A stretch of 64,000 nucleotides of DNA from ZLKRG44 sp964555705 (GTDB lineage: Bacteria; Planctomycetota; Phycisphaerae; Phycisphaerales; SM1A02), in NCBI GenBank assembly GCA_964555705.1, contig CAZKTN010000001.1, positions 62,001 through 126,000 of the forward strand, written 5' to 3'. This document shows positions 15,725-28,115 of this stretch, piece after piece. Each line of letters starts with the position of its first letter. Within the stretch, counting starts at the first letter, position 1. The position numbers and the translations under genes are program-made. The notes beneath the pieces were generated by a model. It was not told the DNA's origin and searched no databases. It saw nothing but the letters and a program-made list of their open reading frames with translations.

Positions 15725-16897
15725 TCACGCGCACAGCGCGCTTGCAAGTCGCTCGTAGTCGTCGTTGGTGCTGTAGGGGGCCGCGGAGAGCCGCATGTGC
15801 CATCCGCCGAAGTCGATGACCGGAATCTCGATGCGGTGATCCGAGTAGAGCCACGCCTGCATCTGCGCGGCTGACGCGAACCTGCGCCTCAGCGCATCCG
15901 GCACACGCACGCACGCCATTGAGCCCAGCAGCTCCGCTGCATCGGACTCGACCAGCGGCGGCTGCCCGAGCCTGGCGCACAGCATGTCGTGCGCCCACTG
16001 GGCAAGCTGCCTGTTGCGCTCCCCAAGCGAGCCGCCGGCTGCGCTCATGGTGAAGTCAATCGCATCGCCCGCACAGAGCCATGGTGCCGGATCGAACGTG
16101 CCCTGCCAGTCGAACTCGTCGGCGAATGAACGGCCCAGGTGATGGCTGATGACAGGCGGGTGCGTACGGTCGCGCTGCCGCTCGGACGCCACAATCACCG
16201 CACACCCCTTGGGCGCGTAGCACCACTTGTGCAGGTTGCCGCACCACCAGTCTGCGTCGATCGCGCCCACATCGAGCGGGATCATGCCTGGCGCGTGCGC
16301 GCCATCCACGAGAGTCAGCACGCCCGCTGCGCGCGCCCCCCGCACGATCTGCTCCACAGGCATCACGATCGCCGTAGGGCTCGTGACCTGGTCGAGCACC
16401 AGCAGGCGGGTGCGCGCACGCATCGCGCCGAGCACGCGCGACACGATCGACGCGCTGCCGGCTACCGGCCACGGGATGTCAACGATGTCGATCAGTGCGC
16501 CCCGAGACACCGCATGATGGTGGATGCACTGCCGGACCGCGTTGTATCCATGGTTCAGGAAGAGCACGCGGTCTCCGGGCGCCCAGTCGATGGCCGCCAG
16601 CGCGCTGTTGCATCCTGCAGTGGCGTTGGTGACGAAGCCCGTGCAATCCGGATCCGACCCGAGGAACGCCGCCACACGACGACGGGCGCCCGCGAGCAGC
16701 TCCGGGAGCTGCCGTGCGAGCATCTCGATGGGACGCCCCTCGACGCGTGCGCGCCACGCCTCGCAGGCACTGCGGATAGGCGCAGGAACCGATCCGAATG
16801 AACCGTGATTCAGGAACGTGATGCCCGGCTCAAGGGCCCACAGGTCAGGCAGAAGCCTTGGGAACGCCTTCTGTGAGGCCAGGACGTCGGAACTCAT
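15725..16897 (-). CDS. Class V aminotransferase (isopenicillin N epimerase-like)
   Basis: PLP enzyme of 390 residues. Landmarks: FLNHGSFGSVPAPI at the N-terminus, VTNATAGCNSAL (cofactor phosphate binding), LTLVDGAHAPG (Asp and His stacking on PLP) and the Schiff-base Lys in GNLHKWCYAPKGCA. This set matches the isopenicillin N epimerase-like/cysteine desulfurase-related group. Substrate unknown; biochemically characterised relatives do not act on one common substrate. The start MSSDVLASQK is chosen because upstream residues look non-coding. A TAGCCT about 40 bases upstream (minus strand) may be the -10, with a GGAG before the ATG. Confidence 0.85.
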   Translation of the reverse strand: MSSDVLASQKAFPRLLPDLWALEPGITFLNHGSFGSVPAPIRSACEAWRARVEGRPIEMLARQLPELLAGARRRVAAFLGSDPDCTGFVTNATAGCNSALAAIDWAPGDRVLFLNHGYNAVRQCIHHHAVSRGALIDIVDIPWPVAGSASIVSRVLGAMRARTRLLVLDQVTSPTAIVMPVEQIVRGARAAGVLTLVDGAHAPGMIPLDVGAIDADWWCGNLHKWCYAPKGCAVIVASERQRDRTHPPVISHHLGRSFADEFDWQGTFDPAPWLCAGDAIDFTMSAAGGSLGERNRQLAQWAHDMLCARLGQPPLVESDAAELLGSMACVRVPDALRRRFASAAQMQAWLYSDHRIEIPVIDFGGWHMRLSAAPYSTNDDYERLASALCA

Positions 16898-17299
16898 CTG
16901 AACATTGTCTCCGCCCGTCCCGTTCGTGTCCTGATAGGCTAACATTACCCGTACAAATCTGAAGGGCGCCCGCAGGCCCTGCCGATACGACGTCCATGAT
17001 TGCACTTGCGAGACAGAGCACCTTCGCCGCCGTTGCCAGTGACCCGCTTGTCCGTACCGGACCGGGCGGGGATTTCGTGACCCTCGTCGTCGACAGCCCA
17101 GATGGGCTTGTCGCCATCCGCGACCGCGTGCCGCTGCCCACCACAGGGCGAGGACCTCGACTGCGCGCGGTCATCACCACCGAACCATGCGACTGGATTG
17201 ACCGACTCCTCGGCATCTGCCGCATCAAGCGTCGTCACATTCGACCCGAGCCTGAAACGCTCGTGACCCGCGAACCGACCCAACAGGGCGCAACCCATC
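16898..17299. other. Divergent intergenic region before lexA
   Basis: About 400 bases between the aminotransferase and lexA. It contains candidate -10 hexamers (AGGCTA/TAGCCT at 16937-16942) and an open frame from 16996 that runs on into lexA in another frame and is not convincing. I saw no match to the E. coli CTGT-N8-ACAG or the Gram-positive GAAC-N4-GTTC LexA operator. The unusual length suggests regulatory content. Confidence 0.4.
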
Positions 17300-17917
17300 A
17301 TGAACCTCACACCCAAGCAGCTGCGGATCTTCAACCTTGTGCGCCAGTGGCGCGTGTCGAAGGGCTACTCGCCGACCATGCAGGAGCTGGCCGACGAGCT
17401 CGGCGTCAGCAAGGTCACGGTGTTCGAGCACGTCGAGGCGCTCATCGAGAAGGGAGCGCTCCAGCGGGATCCGAACAAGGCTCGCTCTTTGTCGGTGGTT
17501 GAGGAGGCGGTGCCTCCCGACGAGGAGTCGGGGCTCACCTTCCCGCTTGTCGGCCGGATCGCCGCAGGCATGCCCATCGAGAAGTGCGCGCAGGACGAGT
17601 CGCTGCGGCTTTCCGAGATCTTCGGGCCACAGACGGCGCGGCGCGGCGACATGTTCGCGCTTCGCGTCGATGGCGAGTCGATGCGCGACGAGGGCATCCT
17701 CGATGGCGACTACGTCATCGTGGAGAAGCGCTCCACGGCGCGCAATGGCGACCGTGTGGTGGCGCTGCTTGAAGGCGGCGAGACCACGCTCAAGACCTTC
17801 TACCGCGAGAAGGACGGCATGATCCGGCTCCAGCCGGCCAATCCTGAGTTCGACCCGATCAGGGTCCGCGACTGCCAGGTTCAGGGCGTGGTGATCGGCG
17901 TCATGCGCCGGTACTGA
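17300..17917 (+). CDS. lexA: LexA SOS repressor
   Basis: Self-cleaving repressor of the DNA-damage response, 205 residues. The N-terminal winged-helix domain (LTPKQLRIFNLV, PTMQELADELGVSKVTVFEH) binds DNA. The C-terminal S24-type protease domain has the scissile Ala89-Gly90 in GRIAAGM, the nucleophile Ser127 in DGESM and the general base Lys165 in TTLKTF. All are spaced as in E. coli LexA (84/85, 119, 156). It follows a long intergenic region without an operator I can recognise. No recA is in the window; a RecX-like gene lies 25 kb away. Confidence 0.97.
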   Translation: MNLTPKQLRIFNLVRQWRVSKGYSPTMQELADELGVSKVTVFEHVEALIEKGALQRDPNKARSLSVVEEAVPPDEESGLTFPLVGRIAAGMPIEKCAQDESLRLSEIFGPQTARRGDMFALRVDGESMRDEGILDGDYVIVEKRSTARNGDRVVALLEGGETTLKTFYREKDGMIRLQPANPEFDPIRVRDCQVQGVVIGVMRRY

Positions 17918-17955
17918 ACACGGCGTTCACCTGCGGGTGCCCACCTGAAGATGAA

Positions 17956-18029
17956 TGGGGCGGCCAGGATTCGAACCTGGGTCACTCCGATTATGAGTCG
18001 GGGGCTCTGGACCGCTGAGCTACCACCCC
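17956..18029 (-). tRNA. tRNA with CAU anticodon (Met elongator or Ile2)
   Basis: The minus strand folds as a cloverleaf of 74 nt: acceptor GGGGTGG/CCGCCCC, D arm GCTC...GAGC, anticodon loop CTCATAA (CAU) and T arm CCAGG-TTCGAAT-CCTGG. No encoded CCA. CAU could be elongator Met or lysidine-modified Ile2; the sequence alone does not separate them. TAGGAT lies 13 bases upstream as -10. Confidence 0.9.
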
Positions 18030-18084
18030 AAGATGGCTCCCGATCCTAATCGCCCCGACGGGAGCCGTCGCCTACCCTCGCCCC

Positions 18085-18537
18085 ATGAGAACCACCGAAC
18101 GCTCTTCCGGCACGCGTCCGTGGATGAGATGGTGGCTCGTGATCGCAGGCATCTACAACCTGGTCTGGGGCGCCGCCGTTGTTGTGCTTCCGGATGTGCC
18201 CTTCGCGATGGCCGGGATGGAGCCCCTTCAGGGCACGGCGCGCGCAATCTGGCAGTGCCTTGGGATGGTGATCGGCGTCTACGGGATCGGATACCTCGCC
18301 GCGAGCAGCGCACCCACGGTGCACTGGCCGATTGTGCTAGTGGGGTTCCTGGGCAAGATCTTCGGGCCAGTCGGCTTCGTGTGGACGGCATCCCGAGGGG
18401 ACATCCCCTGGAGCTTCGGCTGGACAATCCTCACAAATGACCTGATCTGGTGGATTCCCTTTGCGGGGATCCTGCTCGCGGCATGGCGCATTCGGGGACT
18501 CCCCGCCGCTACCATCGCGAATCCGGCGCGGCCGTAG
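18085..18537 (+). CDS. Small four-helix membrane protein
   Basis: 150 residues with four hydrophobic segments (about residues 16-38, 58-77, 82-101 and 116-136): WWLVIAGIYNLVWGAAVVV, GMVIGVYGIGYLAA, WPIVLVGFLGKIFG and LIWWIPFAGILLAAW. It is an integral membrane protein of unknown function, and I cannot name a characterised family. TACCCT (18073-18078) ends 6 bases before the ATG, supporting this start and a leaderless mRNA. Only two bases separate its stop from a small downstream ORF. Confidence 0.75.
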   Translation: MRTTERSSGTRPWMRWWLVIAGIYNLVWGAAVVVLPDVPFAMAGMEPLQGTARAIWQCLGMVIGVYGIGYLAASSAPTVHWPIVLVGFLGKIFGPVGFVWTASRGDIPWSFGWTILTNDLIWWIPFAGILLAAWRIRGLPAATIANPARP

Positions 18538-18539
18538 CC

Positions 18540-18842
18540 ATGCATGTGACCGTACTCCAGCCCCTGCTGATCCTTGTCGCCATCGCGATCGTGAGCGGGG
18601 TCCCGCTGCTCGGAGCGGTGTCTCCAGGGACAGCGATCGGCGCGAGCTCGGCGGTGGCGCGTGGCGCGGAGAGCGAATCAGCGCGCCGTTGCCCTGAACT
18701 CGCGCGAAAGCCCGCATCGCGCCGTGCCGCGGCCGCGACGTGCACGCTCGGCCTGCGATCCGTGTGCGAGTCCGCATGCGCGACGCAACGCGAATGGGCC
18801 GTCGGTTGCGGGGCTAGCGTGCTGCCTCCGCCGCGGAACTGA
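18540..18842 (+). CDS. Small putative exported ORF upstream of secA
   Basis: 100 codons starting two bases after the preceding stop (TAG-CC-ATG). The N-terminus has a hydrophobic segment (LQPLLILVAIAIVSGVPLLG) like a signal peptide. The rest is Ala/Arg/Ser-rich with four or five Cys and no recognisable domain. It sits directly before secA, the position of the secretion-monitor gene in enterobacteria, but shows no known arrest motif. It may be spurious. Confidence 0.35.
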   Translation: MHVTVLQPLLILVAIAIVSGVPLLGAVSPGTAIGASSAVARGAESESARRCPELARKPASRRAAAATCTLGLRSVCESACATQREWAVGCGASVLPPPRN

Positions 18843-18945
18843 GCGAAGTTCCCCGCGCAGGGCGAAGCCCGCCCGCGCACCCCGTCCATCCCGAATCGAC
18901 CGGCGAGGCGCTGCCCTCGCTCCACTCACCTGCACAGGTACTTCA

Positions 18946-23124
<4,179 letters not shown>

Positions 23125-23136
23125 TCTCCGCCCCAC

Positions 23137-23209
<73 letters not shown>

Positions 23210-23263
23210 TTTCGGCGGCTTGGGGGACAGGTGCGTGCACCAGCCCGCCCCGATCGCGCGCCC

Positions 23264-23941
23264 CTAGCTCCTCCCCGAGAACGGCTGCGTGATGCGCGTG
23301 ACCAGGCCAAGCACGGTGGTGAGGTAGCCGATGCCTGTCAGCATCAGGATCGCGCCGCAGATGCGGCCCGCGTCGGTCACGGGGAAGCGGTCCCCGTAGC
23401 CCACGGTCGTTACCGTGCAGATGCCCCACCACATCACGTCGCTTGCCGTGCGGATGTTGCCGCCAGGCGCATCATGCTCGAAGTAGAGCACGAGCACGCA
23501 CAGCACGACGAACAGCGTCTGGATGACGAAAGTCGCACCCGCCATCACGACGCTTCGGCGGTCCGCGCGTGACGAGGTCCACAGGATGCGGACCGCGCGC
23601 ACGATCGTGAAGAGCCTCAGGAGCCGCGCCAGCCTCAGCCACCGTGCCTCCGCAACGAATGGGATGCACGTGACCAGGTCGATCCAGCCCCAAGTGACCA
23701 TGTAGCGCACCTTCGACTTGGCCTTCCAGAAGGAGCGGCCGAAGTCGAAGGCGAACAGCAGGCAGATCACGAAGTCGACGATGAGCAGCACGCCCGCGAC
23801 ATCGGGCAGTTCGGGGGCAACCAGCAGTGCGGACCCCACCAGCATCGCCAGCATGGCGACCGACGCCATGTAGACGTGGTAGCCGGACTCGGCATGGACC
23901 GATGCCGCACGGGCATCACCTGAACGATCGGGTTCGGACAT
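23264..23941 (-). CDS. Voltage-gated-type potassium channel
   Basis: 225 residues, six-helix architecture of the Kv-like bacterial channels. S1-S3 are at about residues 25-80. An S4 with regularly spaced Arg (RWLRLARLLRLFTIVRAVRIL) follows, then S5, a pore helix and the selectivity filter TVTTVGYGD, then S6. It is predicted to conduct K+ across the inner membrane. TACGCT on the minus strand ends 7 bases before the ATG. No cytoplasmic RCK domain follows. Confidence 0.9.
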   Translation of the reverse strand: MSEPDRSGDARAASVHAESGYHVYMASVAMLAMLVGSALLVAPELPDVAGVLLIVDFVICLLFAFDFGRSFWKAKSKVRYMVTWGWIDLVTCIPFVAEARWLRLARLLRLFTIVRAVRILWTSSRADRRSVVMAGATFVIQTLFVVLCVLVLYFEHDAPGGNIRTASDVMWWGICTVTTVGYGDRFPVTDAGRICGAILMLTGIGYLTTVLGLVTRITQPFSGRS

Positions 23942-23971
23942 CGCGCGGAGCGTAGGTCGTGCGCGTGCCGC

Positions 23972-24271
23972 CTACCACAGGCGCAGCAGTCCAAGCCCCA
24001 CCGCGAGCGACACGAGCAGAGCGACCACGATCAGGATTGCGGTGCGGCGCGACCACTCTCGGCGCAGCGGCGGCGCGGAACGCGTGTCGCCGCCGAGGTA
24101 GGCGAAGCAGCCCGGGCACACGTCGGCATCATCCGCGCACTCGCGCCCGCAGTCCGGGCAGTGGCCAGTGCCGTGGGAGAATCGCTCGATGTCCTCGAGC
24201 GACGGCCCCTCGTCGATGCCCTCGTCATCCTCCGGACCATGGGAAGAGGCGTGCGACCTCGGGTTCGCCAT
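23972..24271 (-). CDS. Zinc-ribbon membrane protein
   Basis: 99 residues. A zinc-ribbon (CPDCGRECADDADVCPGC, two CxxC pairs) occupies about residues 38-55 and a single C-terminal membrane helix (AILIVVALLVSLAVGLGLL) about 76-94. It is tail-anchored with the ribbon in the cytoplasm. The start MANPRSHASS is chosen over a longer open frame that runs antisense to the neighbouring redoxin. Function unknown. Confidence 0.75.
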   Translation of the reverse strand: MANPRSHASSHGPEDDEGIDEGPSLEDIERFSHGTGHCPDCGRECADDADVCPGCFAYLGGDTRSAPPLRREWSRRTAILIVVALLVSLAVGLGLLRLW

Positions 24272-24328
24272 GCGTTCATCATCTGATCCTTGGTGGTCGG
24301 AGGCAAGCCCCCACCCTACCCTTCGCGC

Positions 24329-24880
24329 ATGGCTCGAACCCCAAGCACGATGGTGGCGCTCGGAACGGCATGCCCGGACTTTTCGCTTCCTGACACCGTG
24401 AGCGGCCGCACCGTGGTCCGCGCCGACTATTCGGGCAAGCCCCTCCTGGTGATGTTCATCTGCAACCACTGCCCATTCGTGGTGCACGTGGCTGATGAGC
24501 TGGCACGGATTGGCCGCGACTACGGGCATCGGCTCGGCATCGTCGCCATCTGCTCCAACGACGAGGCCTCCCATCCAGCTGATGGGCCGGGGCAGATGAC
24601 CGACGAGGCCAAGCGCCGCGGATACACCTTCCCGTACCTGCACGACGCGACCCAGCAGGTGGCGCGCGCGTTCGATGCGGCATGCACCCCAGACTTCTTC
24701 CTGTACGACGGCAGCCACAGGCTCGTCTACCGCGGGCAGCTCGACGACAGCCGGCCAGGGTCGGCCGATCCGGTAAGCGGACGGGACCTTCGTACTGCGC
24801 TTGACGCGATTCTTGCGGGAAGTGCCCCATCGGCGCAGCAGCGCCCCTCCATGGGCTGCAACATCAAGTGGCGCGCTTGA
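24329..24880 (+). CDS. Thioredoxin-fold redoxin family protein
   Basis: 183 residues of the AhpC/TSA-redoxin fold. PDFSLPDTVSG opens the domain, then comes a CNHCPFV active-site region (CxxC) at about residue 50 in place of WCxxC, and a conserved cis-Pro region CTPDFFLYDG. This matches the widespread thioredoxin family proteins with the NHCPFV signature, which lack an assigned substrate. TACCCT (24317-24322) ends 6 bases before the ATG. Confidence 0.85.
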   Translation: MARTPSTMVALGTACPDFSLPDTVSGRTVVRADYSGKPLLVMFICNHCPFVVHVADELARIGRDYGHRLGIVAICSNDEASHPADGPGQMTDEAKRRGYTFPYLHDATQQVARAFDAACTPDFFLYDGSHRLVYRGQLDDSRPGSADPVSGRDLRTALDAILAGSAPSAQQRPSMGCNIKWRA

Positions 24881-24967
24881 CGCCCCTCTCCCAGAAGCTA
24901 GGATTTACGACTCGGCGATCGGCAGGAGGGCTCTTGCGGCCCCGATTCCGGTCCCCGAAGCAGGTTT

Positions 24968-25041
24968 GGGGCGGTAGCTCAATTGGTTAGAGTACCGGCT
25001 TGTCACGCCGGTGGTTGCGGGTTCGATTCCCGTCCGCCTCG
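24968..25041 (+). tRNA. tRNA-Asp (GUC)
   Basis: 74 nt with acceptor GGGGCGG/CCGCCTC (one G-T pair), anticodon loop TTGTCAC (GUC), anticodon stem CCGGC/GCCGG and a T arm with TTCGATT; discriminator G, no encoded CCA. A terminator follows 11 bases later. Confidence 0.95.
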
Positions 25042-25052
25042 CTGAAGTGAAC

Positions 25053-25082
25053 AACGGCCCTCGCGATTGCGGGGGCCGTTTT
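25053..25082 (+). terminator. Rho-independent terminator after tRNA-Asp
   Basis: The stem ACGGCCC/GGGCCGT with a GC-rich loop is followed by TTTTCGTTTGG. It lies between tRNA-Asp and the convergent polA. Confidence 0.85.
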
Positions 25083-25159
25083 CGTTTGGCAGCGCCACAT
25101 TCGGGCGGACAGTGCGACCACGTCGGCGCACCCCTCCGGCACGCGGCCATCGCTGCAGC

Positions 25160-28093
25160 TCAGGACGCCTCGAGCCAGTTCGCGCCGCTCGCGGCCCCCA
25201 CCCGAAGCGGAACGTCGAGCGCCATCGCGCCTTCCATGCGCTCCACGACCCATGCCTGGGTGCCAGCCACCCGCTCGACCGGCACCTCGAACAGGAGCTC
25301 GTCGTGGATCTGCAGGAGCATCCGTGCGCCAGGGCACTGGCCTCCGATGTCGCGGTGGATGCGGACCATCGCGACCTTGATCAGATCGGCCGCGCTCCCC
25401 TGCACCACCGAGTTGATGGCCATCCGCTCGCCGAGCGCCCGTTCGCCGGGGTTCCGCGAGTGCACCTGCGGCACCGGACGCCGGCGGCCAAGGATCGTCT
25501 CGACGTAGCCATGCTCCTTCGCGTGCGCCACGCACTGCGCGAGGAACGCATCGATGCGGGAGAACCGTGACCGGTAGCCCTCGATGATCTCCCGCGCACG
25601 CTCGATGCTGGTGCCGGCGCCAAGCCTCCGCGCGAGCCCGAACGGCGTGATGCCGTACACGATGCCGAAGTTGACCATCTTGGCGGCGCCGCGCTGCGCA
25701 TCGGTCACCTGCTCGGGCGCCACGCCGAACACCTCGGCGGCCACCGCAACATGGATGTCCGCGTCGCGCCTGAATGCGTCGCACAGCGCAGGATCGCCCG
25801 AGAGGTGCGCGAGCACGCGAAGCTCGATCTGCGAGTAGTCGCAGCTGAGCAGCGCGTGGCCTGGCCCCGCGACGAACGCGCGGCGGATGTCGCGCCCGAC
25901 CTCGGTGCGGATCGGGATGTTCTGGAGGTTGGGGTCGCTCGAGCTGAGGCGGCCAGTCGCTGTGCCCGTCTGGTGGAACGACGCGTGGATGCGCCCCGTC
26001 TGCGGATCGATGGCGTCACGCAGCGCGACGAGGTAGGTGCCGACAAGCTTCGTGAGCTGCCGGTACTCCACGATGCGCGCGGGGATCTCGCTCTCCACCG
26101 AGGGGTCGGCGGCGAGCTTCTCGAGCACCTCCGCATCGGTGCTTGCGCCCGTCTTCGTGCGCTTGACGATGCGAAGCCCGATGCCCGGCGGCACGTCGGT
26201 GGGCCTGTTGAAGAGCGCAGCAGCGAGCTGCTTGGGACTGTCTGGATTGAACGGGTGCGGCGCCTCTCGCGCTATCGCATCGCGGAGCCTCTCGACCTCT
26301 CCATGGAGCCGTTCCCGCTGCCGGTCGAGCTCCGCGCCATCGACGCCGATGCCAGCGAGCTCCATGTCCGCGAGCACCTGAACGAGCGGCAGCTCCACCT
26401 CGCGGTAGAGGCGCTCCATGCCGTCGCGCACCAGGATGGCGTGGAAGTGGCGGTCGAGACGTCCTGCGATGTCCGCATCCTCCGCCGCGTACTCGGTGGC
26501 CGGCTCGAGCGGCACCGTGTCGAATGTGCGCTGGAACGCACCGCTCCCGATGAGCGCGGTGATGGGGATGCAGCGGTGGCCGAGCACCGACTCCGAGAGC
26601 CCGTCGAGCCCGTGGCTCGGGCGCGATGCGTCGGCGAGATGGCTCGCCACCATCGAGTCTCCGGCGAGCCCATGGACCGGCATGCCGTGGCGCTGGAGGA
26701 TCTGGAGGTCGAACTTGGCGTTGTGCGCGCACTTCGGCAAGTGCCCTTGCGCGAGGAACGGCGCCACGACTGACCGTACCGCATCGAGGTCCAGATGCCG
26801 CTCGCCCTCGGGACCGCGCACGGGGATGTAGACGCCCTGCCCGTCGGACCACGACATGCTGATGCCGCAGAGGTTCGCGTGAACGGTGGAGAGGCCGTCG
26901 GTCTCCGTATCGAACGCAACTCGCGTTCCTGCGCGTGCCGCCGCAGTTGCCTCGCCTACCGCGCGCTCGAGCGATGCGCGGTCCCGGATGCATGCGTACC
27001 TGCCCGAGATCGCGATGCCCTCGGCACCCGATGGGGCGGGCGCTGCAGCATCCGATGCGTCGCGCGCGAACAGCGTGCCTGCAGCGTCGTCCTGGTCTTC
27101 CTCAGGCTTGGGCGCCTTGCGTCGCGGCGCGCCGCGCGTTGCATGGTCGGCTGACCGGTCCGATGGCCGGTCCGCTGCCGCCGACTCGCCCACCGCCACA
27201 CCAAGCGCCTTCGCCGCCTGCTCGCGGAGCCGGCCGAACCCAAGCACCCGCAGCAGCTCGATCGCCTTCGCCGGGTCACCCCTGGAGGGATCCACACGCG
27301 CCGCATCAAGCTCGAGCGGCACGTCGCAGTCGTCCTTGAGCTGCACAAGCCGGCGCGAGAGAGGAAGCTGCCCGCGCGCAGCCGCGATCGACTCGCGCCG
27401 CTTGGGCGTGAGCTCGTCGAGGTGCGCGAGCACGCCCTCGAGCGATCCGTATGTGGTGATCAGGCTCGCCGCCGTCTTGGGCCCGATGCCAGGAACGCCC
27501 GGCACGTTGTCGACCGAGTCCCCCATCAGTGCGAGCATGTCGACGACCTGCGACGGCCTGACGCCCTTGGTCTCGAAGAGCTGCTCGGGACCGATGTCCT
27601 GCCCCGACTGCGGATCGAAGAGCGAGATGTGCCCGTCGTCGAGGAGCTGCGAGAGGTCCTTGTCCTTGCTCACGATCCGGATGCGCATGGCAGGATCGGC
27701 GCGCCTTGCCTTGCGCACGAGCGTGGCGATGACGTCATCGGCCTCGACCTCCTCGAGCGCGTAGAGCGGGATGCCGGCGAGCCGCGCGAACTCCATGCAC
27801 CGCTCCGCCTGGGGACCGAAGTCCTCGGGCGGCGGGTCGCGGTGCGCCTTGTACTCGGGGTAGATCTGCGACCTGAATGTGCCGCGGTCGCCCGAGGCGT
27901 CCACGACGAGCACGAGATGCGTTGGGCACTGCTCGGCGATCAGCTTGAGCAGCATGCCCACGAACCCGTACACCATCTGCGTGGGCTCCCCCGTGACGGG
28001 ACTGGTCATCCCGCCGCGGATGGCGTAGTACGCGCGGAAGAACTGCGCGTGCCCATCGATGATGTACAGCGATGACGGTGAGTCGCCCGTCAT
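25160..28093 (-). CDS. polA: DNA polymerase I
   Basis: Repair and Okazaki-fragment-processing polymerase, 977 residues, three domains. The N-terminal 5'-nuclease starts LYIIDGHAQFFRAYYA and has metal-site motifs EVEADDVIATL and SKDKDLSQLL. The middle 3'-5' exonuclease looks active: DTETDG, HNAKFDLQIL and YAAEDADI keep the metal-binding acids. The C-terminal polymerase carries SSSDPNLQNIPIRT, SCDYSQIELRVLAH (catalytic Asp), the O helix KMVNFGIVYG and QIHDELLFEV. The start MTGDSPSSL is chosen at the point where homology begins, 22 bases after the upstream thioredoxin-like gene. It is last in the cinA-folK-tlpA-like-polA operon. Confidence 0.97.
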   Translation of the reverse strand: MTGDSPSSLYIIDGHAQFFRAYYAIRGGMTSPVTGEPTQMVYGFVGMLLKLIAEQCPTHLVLVVDASGDRGTFRSQIYPEYKAHRDPPPEDFGPQAERCMEFARLAGIPLYALEEVEADDVIATLVRKARRADPAMRIRIVSKDKDLSQLLDDGHISLFDPQSGQDIGPEQLFETKGVRPSQVVDMLALMGDSVDNVPGVPGIGPKTAASLITTYGSLEGVLAHLDELTPKRRESIAAARGQLPLSRRLVQLKDDCDVPLELDAARVDPSRGDPAKAIELLRVLGFGRLREQAAKALGVAVGESAAADRPSDRSADHATRGAPRRKAPKPEEDQDDAAGTLFARDASDAAAPAPSGAEGIAISGRYACIRDRASLERAVGEATAAARAGTRVAFDTETDGLSTVHANLCGISMSWSDGQGVYIPVRGPEGERHLDLDAVRSVVAPFLAQGHLPKCAHNAKFDLQILQRHGMPVHGLAGDSMVASHLADASRPSHGLDGLSESVLGHRCIPITALIGSGAFQRTFDTVPLEPATEYAAEDADIAGRLDRHFHAILVRDGMERLYREVELPLVQVLADMELAGIGVDGAELDRQRERLHGEVERLRDAIAREAPHPFNPDSPKQLAAALFNRPTDVPPGIGLRIVKRTKTGASTDAEVLEKLAADPSVESEIPARIVEYRQLTKLVGTYLVALRDAIDPQTGRIHASFHQTGTATGRLSSSDPNLQNIPIRTEVGRDIRRAFVAGPGHALLSCDYSQIELRVLAHLSGDPALCDAFRRDADIHVAVAAEVFGVAPEQVTDAQRGAAKMVNFGIVYGITPFGLARRLGAGTSIERAREIIEGYRSRFSRIDAFLAQCVAHAKEHGYVETILGRRRPVPQVHSRNPGERALGERMAINSVVQGSAADLIKVAMVRIHRDIGGQCPGARMLLQIHDELLFEVPVERVAGTQAWVVERMEGAMALDVPLRVGAASGANWLEAS

Positions 28094-28115
28094 GCCCGGA
28101 CCTTCGCCCGGCGCA

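Noticed and set aside
16996..17502. Plus-strand open frame before lexA
   Set aside because: It runs 200 bases into lexA in another frame. Only the first ~100 codons lie in free sequence and show no domain.
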